Assembly (NCBI GenBank): GCA_023419055.1
Contig: JAEZYO010000518.1
Coordinates: forward strand, 1-15,693
Direction of reading: 5' to 3'
Length of the DNA stretch: 15,693 nucleotides
Source: Pseudomonadota bacterium
GTDB lineage: Bacteria > Myxococcota > Polyangia > Polyangiales > Polyangiaceae
Below are positions 6,640-13,636 of this stretch, in pieces. Position numbers and translations under genes: made by a program. Each line of letters opens with the position of its first letter. Within the stretch, counting starts at the first letter, position 1. The notes under the pieces are model-generated. The model was not told the DNA's origin, searched no databases, and worked only from the letters and a program-made list of their open reading frames with translations.

Positions 6640-8310
6640 TCAGCGCGCAATTCGCAAGAACACGCTCTTGCTCGGGTGCGGCCCCTCGGGGAGCGGCGGG
6701 CAGTCGAGCGGAGACGGCGCGTCCTTCAGCTGTTCGATACGACGGCCGGCGCGCTGGGCCGCGTCGCGCAGCGTCTTTCGCAGCTTCTCGAGGGAGGTGC
6801 CGCGGTGGTTCGTGACGGCGAGCAGAGTGCCCCCGGGCTCGAGCAGGCGAAGCGCGAGCTCGGCGGCGTGGCCGTAGTGCTGGCGCACGTTGAAGGCCTT
6901 GCCGGAGCCTTCGCTCGAGAAGCTCGGCGGATCGAGGATGACCAGCGAGAAGCGGTCCGTCTTCTTCAGGCGCTTCTCCATCCAAGCGAGCGCGTCGTCT
7001 TGATGAAACTCGTACTTCGACGGATCGAGGCCGTTCGAGCGGAAGTTCTCGCGCGCGATCTCGAGCACCCGGCGGGATAGATCGACGCTCACGACGCGCG
7101 TCGCGCCGCCGAGCGCCGCGGCGACGCTGAAGCTCGACGTGTACGAGAAGAGGTTCAGCACCTTCCCTCCCGCCGCGAGCGACTTCACTCGGGCGCGCCC
7201 GTCACGCTGATCGACGAACAACCCCGTGCCGAGCCCGCTCGCGAGTTCGACCCAGAGCTTCATCTCACCTTCTCTGATCTCGAAGCGCTCGGGCGCAGCC
7301 TCGCCGAGAAATGCGCGATCGGGAGCGAGCTCCGCGTGATCCTGCTTGCGCAGATCGGCGCGCAGGCGCCTCTTCAAGTACACGCCCTTGGCGCCGCCCT
7401 CGACCAAGAGCTCGGCGAGCGTTTGCGAAGCGGCCTCGGCGGCCGGGCTCGAGACGGCGAGCACCGCGAAGTCACCGTAGCGATCGATCGTCACCCCGGG
7501 CATCGAGTCGGCCGCGTCGTTCACGAGCCGAAAGGCGCTCGCGCGATCGAGCAACGGAGCGCGCAAGCAAGCGGCGTCGGCGAGCGCTTCTCGTTGCTCG
7601 TCGACCGTACCGAGTTCCTCCCCTCGCCCCTCGAGCACACGGCGGAAGAGGGCTGGCGTCCGCGCTTCGAAGGCGGGTCCGCCCGGGAGCTCGAGGCGCG
7701 CGGCGTGGAGCATGAGGCGCGGCGCCTTTTCGTGATGCGCGTCGCCGTAGAGCGGATCACCGAGCACGGGCGCGTCGATGGCCGCGAGCTGCACGCGGAG
7801 CTGATGGGTGCGCCCCGTCTCGAGCGCGAGCTCGACGAGCGCGATCTCTCCTCGGCGCTCGACGAGACGCACCCGAGCGCGCGCCGGATCGCCACCGCTC
7901 GAAACGACGCGCGTGCGCCCGTCGCGTGTCGCGAGCCGATGCTCGAGCGTGAGCCATTTGCCCTGGAGCAAGGGGGCGGGCACGCGGCGGCCGAGCCACA
8001 CGAGCGCGACGTACTCCTTGTTGGAGCGGCGCTCCTCGAAAGCCCCCGCCACGGCGCGGTTGGCGTCGCGCCGGCGCGTAAAGAGGAGGACCCCCGAGGT
8101 GGCCGTGTCGAGGCGCTGATGCACGCCGAGGTAGTCGTCGCGGTCGCTCTCGCGAAGGAAGCGTCGAAGCCGCGAGACGAGATCGCCCGCGAGGCTCTCG
8201 TCGCCGCCGTGCACGACCACTCCCGAGGGCTTGTCGACGACGAGGAGCTCGGGGCCGTCGAAGAGGATCCGCTCCGGGCGAAAGCTGACGAGGAGGCGCT
8301 CGAAGGCCAT
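6640..8310 (-). CDS. Fused RluA-type pseudouridine synthase and RlmK-like methyltransferase
   Basis: Two RNA-modifying enzymes are joined in one chain of 556 residues from the ATG at 8310, or 563 from a TTG at 8331; the longer numbering is used here. Residues 20-240 are an RluA-family pseudouridine synthase without an S4 domain, with catalytic Asp75 in HQRLDTATSG, GRTHQLRVQL at 173-182 and PVLGDPLYG at 188-196. Residues 250-563 are a class I SAM methyltransferase of the RlmI/RlmK group: TGLFVDQRD (369-377), the SAM loop VLNLFSYTSSFSVAAALGG, and the catalytic ILDPPSF (465-471). Where m5C enzymes such as RlmI carry an SCS-type Cys, this protein reads VTNHRG (506-511), closer to the SNNKRG of RlmK, an m7G enzyme. 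A guanine target in 23S rRNA is therefore more likely than cytosine; this is an inference. The ATG is preferred because the first seven residues add nothing conserved; neither start has a strong ribosome site. Confidence 0.92.
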   Translation of the reverse strand: MAFERLLVSFRPERILFDGPELLVVDKPSGVVVHGGDESLAGDLVSRLRRFLRESDRDDYLGVHQRLDTATSGVLLFTRRRDANRAVAGAFEERRSNKEYVALVWLGRRVPAPLLQGKWLTLEHRLATRDGRTRVVSSGGDPARARVRLVERRGEIALVELALETGRTHQLRVQLAAIDAPVLGDPLYGDAHHEKAPRLMLHAARLELPGGPAFEARTPALFRRVLEGRGEELGTVDEQREALADAACLRAPLLDRASAFRLVNDAADSMPGVTIDRYGDFAVLAVSSPAAEAASQTLAELLVEGGAKGVYLKRRLRADLRKQDHAELAPDRAFLGEAAPERFEIREGEMKLWVELASGLGTGLFVDQRDGRARVKSLAAGGKVLNLFSYTSSFSVAAALGGATRVVSVDLSRRVLEIARENFRSNGLDPSKYEFHQDDALAWMEKRLKKTDRFSLVILDPPSFSSEGSGKAFNVRQHYGHAAELALRLLEPGGTLLAVTNHRGTSLEKLRKTLRDAAQRAGRRIEQLKDAPSPLDCPPLPEGPHPSKSVFLRIAR

Positions 8311-8434
8311 TCGGGGAATTTCAGGGAGCAAAGAGGCTGCGGTCCGAGCTCACTCGCGCGTTATTGGAGGGCCGCGGAGGTTCCGCGCCTAGCGAGCGAA
8401 ATGAAGGTCGTCAAGAAAAGGGCTCGGAGCGTGC

Positions 8435-8462
8435 TTGACGGGACTCTTTCGGGGTGCATAAT
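8435..8462 (+). promoter_or_regulatory. Sigma-70-type promoter of rplS
   Basis: TTGACG (8435-8440) and CATAAT (8457-8462) are separated by 16 bases and lie about 28 bases before the rplS ATG. Both boxes differ from consensus by one base, making this the clearest promoter in the window. It points away from the upstream fusion gene, whose start lies about 125 bp to the left on the other strand. Confidence 0.75.
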
Positions 8463-8490
8463 GCCGCGCCCTACTTCCTGAAGGACCGCC

Positions 8491-8853
8491 ATGGCAGCCA
8501 CGACGCTTTCTAAAATCTCCGCGCTCGAGAGCGCGAACCTCCGTAAAGACCTGCCGGAGTTCCGCGTCGGCGACACGGTGGCCGTTCACTACCAGATTCT
8601 CGAGGGCGACAAGCTCCGCGTTCAGGTGTTCCGCGGCGTCGTGATCAAGCGACACCGCGCGGGCGTCCGCTCGTCGTTCACCGTGCGCAAGGTGAGCTTC
8701 AACGTCGGCGTGGAGCGTATCTTCATGCTCCACTCGCCTCGCGTGCAGCAGATCGAGGTGCTGTCGAGGGGCGTCGTTCGCCGCTCGCGCCTGTTCTATC
8801 TGCGTGACCTCTCCGGCAAGGCCGCGCGCGTTCAGGACGAGAAAGACCGCTGA
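8491..8853 (+). CDS. rplS: 50S ribosomal protein L19
   Basis: L19 sits at the 30S-50S interface of the ribosome. The 120-residue protein matches the family in length and sequence: LPEFRVGDTVAVHYQI near residues 21-36, GVVIKRHRAGVRSSFTVRK, GVERIFMLHSPRVQQIEVL and a basic RRSRLFYLRDL segment. GAAGGA at 8480-8485 is a good ribosome site five bases before the ATG. In many bacteria rplS follows rpsP, rimM and trmD. Here none of them is next to it, and it has its own promoter and a hairpin after its stop, so it appears monocistronic. Confidence 0.98.
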   Translation: MAATTLSKISALESANLRKDLPEFRVGDTVAVHYQILEGDKLRVQVFRGVVIKRHRAGVRSSFTVRKVSFNVGVERIFMLHSPRVQQIEVLSRGVVRRSRLFYLRDLSGKAARVQDEKDR

Positions 8854-8858
8854 AACCC

Positions 8859-8878
8859 GCTCGATCGTCGGATCGAGC
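8859..8878 (+). terminator. Hairpin after rplS (terminator-like)
   Basis: GCTCGATC (8859-8866) pairs perfectly with GATCGAGC (8871-8878) around a GTCG tetraloop, six bases after the rplS stop. No T-run follows. Its position suggests it ends or trims the rplS message before the FHA gene cluster. Confidence 0.5.
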
Positions 8879-8978
8879 ATCGGTCTAGCGGCCGGGCACA
8901 CACCGAGCCGAAAAGCGGCTATGCTCCCGCGAACTTGCCCCGAACTACCGAGGGCCTGTCTCGTTCGGAGTCGCGACC

Positions 8979-10163
8979 ATGATCGTCTGCGCGCGGTGTG
9001 GCGCTCAAAACCAGCCGTCCAATAAGTTCTGCCTTTCTTGCGGCGCGCCGATGCCCGCAGCGCCACAGGGGCCGCAACCGCACCCTCACGGGCCCGCTGC
9101 CGGTCATCCCCCGCCGCCTCCCGGCGGTGCGCCCGGCGCGCCTCAGGGATACGCTCCGCCTCCTCAGCCAGGTGGTTGGGGGCCGCCGCCTCAGCAGTAC
9201 GCCCCCCCTCCCGGGCCGCCCGCAGGTCCCGGTTATGGCGCAGCGCCACCGCCTGCTCCGGGCGGCTGGGGGCCTCCGCCTGGCGGCGCACCGCCGGGTC
9301 CGCCTGGCGGCTTCGGTCCTCCCCCCGGTGGCGGCGGTTTCGCGCCTGCCGGCCCTCCACCCGCCGGACCGCCTCCTGGAGGTTTCGCTCCCGCGGGCCC
9401 GGGCGGGTACCGCGTCGGGGCGCCGGAAGGTTTGAACCCGTATGGAGCGACGATGTCGCCGTACGGCGCGAGCCCCGCGCCCTCACCGCAGCAGCAGCCG
9501 AACCCTGCTCCCTTCCAGCCGCCGAGCCCCGCTCACGGTGTGCCCCAACACGGCCAGGGCGCGGCGCCCGGCTTCGCTCCCCCGCCTCCCGGCGGTGCTC
9601 CACCCGGTCCTGCCATCGCGCATGCGCCGGCACGTGCCGAGCGTTCTCACGACCCATCGGCCTTCGCCGCCACGTCTCCCCCTCCGACGGCAGACGAGTT
9701 CGACGCCGCTCAGCGCCACTCTCCCTCCGCACCGGCCCCCGCCGCTCAGGCGCCGGCTCCGGCCGTTCGTCCGTCGTCGGGCCCCCATGCTCCGGTTTCC
9801 GGGCAGGCGCAGGATCCCGAGCTCGTGGATCCCAACGCCGCGCGCGTGATCGCCGGCTTCCTGGTCAGCTACGAAGGCAGCGAGACCGGCACGTTCTGGC
9901 CCATCTATCAGGGGCAGAACACGGTCGGTCGCAAGGGCGCCGCGCCCGGTCTCGCGGTCGAAATCGACCACCCGACGACCTCGTCACGCCACGCCGCGCT
10001 GCTGGCGTCGGCGCGCCCCGCGCGAATCAAGCTCGAGGACCTGGGGAGCACGAACGGCACGTTCGTGAGCGATCAGGCGCTCGAGCGGGGGCGCAAGCAC
10101 GAGCTCCGCGACGGCGACGCCATCCGCTTCGGCGGGTTCACGGCGATAATCAAGATCGTCTAG
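8979..10163 (+). CDS. Zinc-ribbon and FHA domain protein with long Pro/Gly linker
   Basis: This 394-residue cytoplasmic protein of unknown specific role has no signal peptide or membrane segment. It starts with a zinc-ribbon, CARCG (Cys4, Cys7) and CLSCG (Cys18, Cys21). About 255 residues of low-complexity Pro/Gly/Ala/Gln-rich linker follow. It ends in a canonical FHA domain (about 288-394) with the phosphothreonine-binding residues in place: GR at 317-318, SSRH at 335-338 and STNGTF at 357-362. FHA domains bind phosphothreonine peptides, so this looks like a soluble reader or adaptor. GGAG at 8967-8970 precedes the ATG by eight bases. It is the first of four closely spaced plus-strand genes with FHA or phosphatase domains. 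Confidence 0.92.
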   Translation: MIVCARCGAQNQPSNKFCLSCGAPMPAAPQGPQPHPHGPAAGHPPPPPGGAPGAPQGYAPPPQPGGWGPPPQQYAPPPGPPAGPGYGAAPPPAPGGWGPPPGGAPPGPPGGFGPPPGGGGFAPAGPPPAGPPPGGFAPAGPGGYRVGAPEGLNPYGATMSPYGASPAPSPQQQPNPAPFQPPSPAHGVPQHGQGAAPGFAPPPPGGAPPGPAIAHAPARAERSHDPSAFAATSPPPTADEFDAAQRHSPSAPAPAAQAPAPAVRPSSGPHAPVSGQAQDPELVDPNAARVIAGFLVSYEGSETGTFWPIYQGQNTVGRKGAAPGLAVEIDHPTTSSRHAALLASARPARIKLEDLGSTNGTFVSDQALERGRKHELRDGDAIRFGGFTAIIKIV

Positions 10164-10245
10164 CATCATGCCCCACCCGAAGAGCCCGCGAGCGTCGTGC
10201 CCGGGGCCCTTCGCGCTGCGCGCGACACCAACCATCGAAAGTACC

Positions 10246-12402
10246 ATGGGGAACACTGTGTTTCGAAAGGCCCTCGCCCGCCTCGCCGCTCTGGCGGTGA
10301 CGGCGGTCGCCCTCCTCGCCCCGACGCTCGCCTCGGCCGCGCCGGAAGCCCGCATCCTTCGCATCGACCCGCGCGCCGCTCAGGAGAACGGCAACCCGAT
10401 CCTGACTACGGTCATCGAGGTTTCGCAGAGCAAGCGCGTGAGCGACGCCGTCGCCGAGTGCGCAGCCCTCCGCGGTGACGGCCAGCTCGACTGCATGAGC
10501 CAGTCGCTCGAGAAGCCGTTCGCGCTCTACACGCCGTTCCCCTTCCCGGCCGCGAACGCGCTCTTCACCGTCACCGTCGACGGCGGCGCCGTGCCGGCCA
10601 AGTACATCAGCCATTCGCAGTGGGGCGACAGCCAGCAGCAGCCCGGCGTCGGAACCGCTTGGCTCATCCTGATCGACGCCGACAGGCGGATGGGCGGAAG
10701 CTTCAACGACGCGAAGACGGTCGCCCAGCAGTTCATCGCCAGCATGGGCCCGAACGACATCGTCAACGTGATGTTCTTCAACGATCGCCAGGTCGTGAAG
10801 GACTCGAAATGGATGGCGGCGGGCAAGAAGGCGCAGGCTCAAGGCTTCGTCACGAGCGTCACGGACACCTTTGCGTCGAGCGGCCGCAACCGCTCGCTGC
10901 TCACGATCTTGAAGACCGCCGCGACCGACGGCTTCAAGGCGCTCGGCAACGTGGGTGAAGACGTGAAGATGCCGCTCCACCAGTCGATGGTGGTGCTCTC
11001 GAGCGGCTTCGGCGGCACCGATCCCGCCACGACCGGCCCTGGCGCGCTCGAGCTCTCGAAGTACCTGTCGCAGGGCCGCTTCCCGGAAGACAACACCGCG
11101 CTCCCGAAGGTGCCGGTGCCCATCGTCAGCGTCTGGTTCCCGCCCAAGACGTACGACGAGTTCCGCCAGAACTCGCTCGAGTTCATGCAGAACATGGCGA
11201 ACATCGAGCTCGGCGGCTTCTTCACCATCGTGCGCGAGGGCCAGAGCGGGCGAGCTTCCGCCATCGTGAACACGGTGCGCCAGCGCTTCTCGAAGATGCA
11301 GATCGTCAAGTGGCGCGTCGCCTGCGTGGCGCCCAGCGTGACGCAGACCTTCGGGCTCGTGTTCACCAACGTGAAGCCCCCGATCCTCGGCGACAACACC
11401 TTCAAGGACGTCCCGGTCGGCATCGACCCCTCGAGCTGGCCGCTCGACGCGAACGTGCAGTACACGCAGGAGATCGTGAAGGGCGCCGGGGGCGTGTACC
11501 CAGGCGGGAAGTTCCGCGTCTACGGCGACTTCTGCTGGGGCGGCGACAAGAGCCGCGCGGAGGTCTACTTCCTCCCGACGGGCCAGCAGGTCCCGACCGC
11601 GCTCGCCGGGACTGACATCGATCAGGCGAAGCGAACGCAGCAGCAGCTCATCGCGATGGGCATGAAGGGCACCTCGCTCGAGGCGAGCAACACGTTCGTC
11701 GAGTTCGAGGCGCCGGACAAAGACAAGATCTTGTGGGGCTCGGGCGATCAGGCCGTGGTGCGCGTCGTCCTCTACGACAACCGCGCGCAGCGCACGACCG
11801 GCGTGACCGCCGACACCATCATCACGCTGAAGGGCACCACCGCGCCGCTCCCGATCATGCTGATCTTGGGGGCGCTCCTCGGACTCGTGGTGCTGTCGCT
11901 CTTGGTCGTCATCATCGTGAAGAGCGGCGGCAAGAAGCGCGGCAGCGCGACTCCTCCTCCGGCCGCGCCGATCGTGGCCGGTGGCGCCCCCATGGGTCCC
12001 CCGATGGGCGGCTACGCTCCGCAGGGCTACGGCGCACCGGCCGCTCCCGCTCCAGTCAACCCGGAGTTCATGTACGGAGCCTCACCCGGCGGCTACGGCG
12101 GCGGCAACGCGACGAGCGCAACCTTGCAAGGCGCGGCCGGCGTCTACACGCTGTTGCCCGGCCAGGAGCTCAAGGCAGGTCGCGACCCGGCGCATTGCGG
12201 GATCGTCTTGAACGAGCCGCGCGTGTCGGGCGTGCACGCCACGCTCAAGCTCGAGAACGGGCAGCTCTTCGTGCGCGACGAGAACAGCAACAACGGCACG
12301 CTGGTGAACGGCAACCGCATCGCCCCCGGCGTCTGGTCGCCCGTGCAAACGGGCTCGATGGTGCGTTTCGGCCCCATCGAGTTCAGCGCGCGCCTGAACT
12401 GA
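10246..12402 (+). CDS. Membrane protein with extracytoplasmic VWA-like and cytoplasmic FHA domains
   Basis: This is a 718-residue single-pass protein. I chose the ATG at 10246 over an in-frame ATG at 10168 because a signal peptide begins there (FRKALARLAALAVTAVALL, ending near LASAA) and GAAAG precedes it. Residues 33-535 should lie outside the cytoplasmic membrane. They include a VWA-like core from about 138 (WLILIDADRRMGGS), where the usual metal-site DxSxS is replaced by D144-A-D146-R-R, and a likely disulfide pair at Cys72/Cys83. A transmembrane helix spans about 536-558 and is followed by KSGGKKR, which fixes the C-terminus inside. After a Gly/Pro/Ala linker comes a canonical FHA domain (632-718) with GR at 645-646, VSGVH and NNGT. 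The layout suggests a sensor that couples an outside event to an inside phosphothreonine reader. Nine bases separate it from the phosphatase gene. Confidence 0.9.
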   Translation: MGNTVFRKALARLAALAVTAVALLAPTLASAAPEARILRIDPRAAQENGNPILTTVIEVSQSKRVSDAVAECAALRGDGQLDCMSQSLEKPFALYTPFPFPAANALFTVTVDGGAVPAKYISHSQWGDSQQQPGVGTAWLILIDADRRMGGSFNDAKTVAQQFIASMGPNDIVNVMFFNDRQVVKDSKWMAAGKKAQAQGFVTSVTDTFASSGRNRSLLTILKTAATDGFKALGNVGEDVKMPLHQSMVVLSSGFGGTDPATTGPGALELSKYLSQGRFPEDNTALPKVPVPIVSVWFPPKTYDEFRQNSLEFMQNMANIELGGFFTIVREGQSGRASAIVNTVRQRFSKMQIVKWRVACVAPSVTQTFGLVFTNVKPPILGDNTFKDVPVGIDPSSWPLDANVQYTQEIVKGAGGVYPGGKFRVYGDFCWGGDKSRAEVYFLPTGQQVPTALAGTDIDQAKRTQQQLIAMGMKGTSLEASNTFVEFEAPDKDKILWGSGDQAVVRVVLYDNRAQRTTGVTADTIITLKGTTAPLPIMLILGALLGLVVLSLLVVIIVKSGGKKRGSATPPPAAPIVAGGAPMGPPMGGYAPQGYGAPAAPAPVNPEFMYGASPGGYGGGNATSATLQGAAGVYTLLPGQELKAGRDPAHCGIVLNEPRVSGVHATLKLENGQLFVRDENSNNGTLVNGNRIAPGVWSPVQTGSMVRFGPIEFSARLN

Positions 12403-12411
12403 GAGCACGCC

Positions 12412-13593
12412 TTGCAGCGGTCCCTGCTCGGCACCAGCGTCGACCACGCCGAAGAGACCCACCCGGGCCTCGATCCCGAAAAGCAGCTCAACGAGGACTC
12501 TTGCGGCTCGAGCGAGAGTCCTTTCGGGCTGTTGTTCGTGCTGTGCGACGGCATGGGCGGTCACTCCGCTGGCGAGGTCGCGAGCCGCAAGGCGGTCGCC
12601 ACCGTCATCGAGCAGGTAAGGGCGGCTCCGCCGAACAGCGATCCCGGCAAGACCCTGCGCAGCGCGCTCGAAGCCGCGAACACCGCCGTTTGCGAGCTCG
12701 GCGCCGGGGCGTCCCAACATGCGCGTCCCGGCTCGACCTGCGTCGCCGTCTTGCTCTCGAGCGGCGGCCTGTACGCGGCGCACGTCGGAGATTCGCGCGC
12801 CTACCTCGCGCGCGGTGGGCAGGTTCAACGCCTGACCCGCGATCACTCCGTGGTCGCGGAGCTCCTCGCGGCGAGCGCCATCACTCCCGAACAAGCGGCC
12901 GCCCACCCGAACGCGCACCAGATCACCCGGGCGCTCGGCATGCAGCAGAGCGTCGCCGTAGACATCTCCCCGCCCCATCACTTGAAGCGCGGCGACACGG
13001 TCCTCCTCTGCTCCGACGGCCTCACGGATCTCGTGGCGGACCATGAGATCGCCACGGCGCTCGCGAGCTCGCCGGACTCGGCGAGCGCGAGCCAGGAGCT
13101 GATCCGGCTCGCCCTCGGCCGTGGCGGCCACGACAACGTGACGGTGCAGGTCCTGCGCGTGCTCGACTCGGCGGACAATGCCCCGACCGTCGTCGACACG
13201 TTGTTCGAACCGGTCGCGGACAGTCAGCCGGCAGCGCGCGTCGGACCCGCCGTAGAAGCGCCGGCCACGCTGGTCGACGTCGGCGCGACGCTGCACGATC
13301 GAGGTCACCTGAGCGAAACCCCACCCATGACGGAGCGTCTGAAAGTCGCTCCTACCATGGTGGACCATCACGACCGCGCGACGCCCATTGCCCCCTTTCC
13401 TCCTCCGGGAGCCCTGGGGGCGACACCACCGCCACCACCCACCCCAGTCTCGAACCCGAAGCCGCCCACGTCGCTTCCCCCCGACGCTCCGGCACGGCGT
13501 GGCAGCACGATGCTCGCCGCGAGTCTCGGAGTGGTCGCGGTGATCGTGGTGTTCATCCTTCTTTGGTGGGTCGTGGGCGGGGGTCGTCGCTGA
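12412..13593 (+). CDS. Membrane-anchored PP2C-type Ser/Thr phosphatase
   Basis: This 393-residue metal-dependent phosphatase would remove phosphate from Ser/Thr residues in the cytoplasm. PP2C motifs appear in order: NED (27-29), VLCDGMGGHSAGE (43-55), AHVGDSRAYL (123-132), LTRDHS (141-146), ITRALG (171-176), LLCSDGLTDLV (198-208) and GGHDNVTV (238-245). The metal ligands Asp46, Asp202 and Asp241 are present. Residues 255-365 are a Pro-rich linker with four T-x-x-D motifs (TVVD 259, TLVD 286, TLHD 293, TMVD 315). A C-terminal transmembrane helix spans about 368-388. The start is TTG at 12412: the frame has a stop just upstream, and the next Met lies inside the catalytic core. The gene begins nine bases after the VWA/FHA gene's stop, so the two are almost certainly co-transcribed. 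Confidence 0.95.
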   Translation: MQRSLLGTSVDHAEETHPGLDPEKQLNEDSCGSSESPFGLLFVLCDGMGGHSAGEVASRKAVATVIEQVRAAPPNSDPGKTLRSALEAANTAVCELGAGASQHARPGSTCVAVLLSSGGLYAAHVGDSRAYLARGGQVQRLTRDHSVVAELLAASAITPEQAAAHPNAHQITRALGMQQSVAVDISPPHHLKRGDTVLLCSDGLTDLVADHEIATALASSPDSASASQELIRLALGRGGHDNVTVQVLRVLDSADNAPTVVDTLFEPVADSQPAARVGPAVEAPATLVDVGATLHDRGHLSETPPMTERLKVAPTMVDHHDRATPIAPFPPPGALGATPPPPPTPVSNPKPPTSLPPDAPARRGSTMLAASLGVVAVIVVFILLWWVVGGGRR

Positions 13594-13636
13594 TTGTGTC
13601 GACTCTCTCGCTGGGCCTTGCTACTTCTTTTCAGCG

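Noticed and set aside
8920..8925. TATGCT as a -10 box for the FHA cluster
   Set aside because: No -35 box lies at a suitable distance upstream, so the match is no better than chance.
8389..9732. 447-residue minus-strand frame over rplS and the zinc-ribbon/FHA gene
   Set aside because: It spans L19 and its promoter in antisense, is Arg-rich and has no recognisable domain.
10168..10245. Upstream in-frame ATG (10168) as start of the VWA/FHA protein
   Set aside because: The 26 extra residues are polar and Pro-rich and would bury the signal peptide. No ribosome site precedes that ATG.
12082..13371. 429-residue minus-strand frame opposite the VWA/FHA and PP2C genes
   Set aside because: The plus strand carries all PP2C motifs in order. 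This frame has no motif and crosses two real genes.
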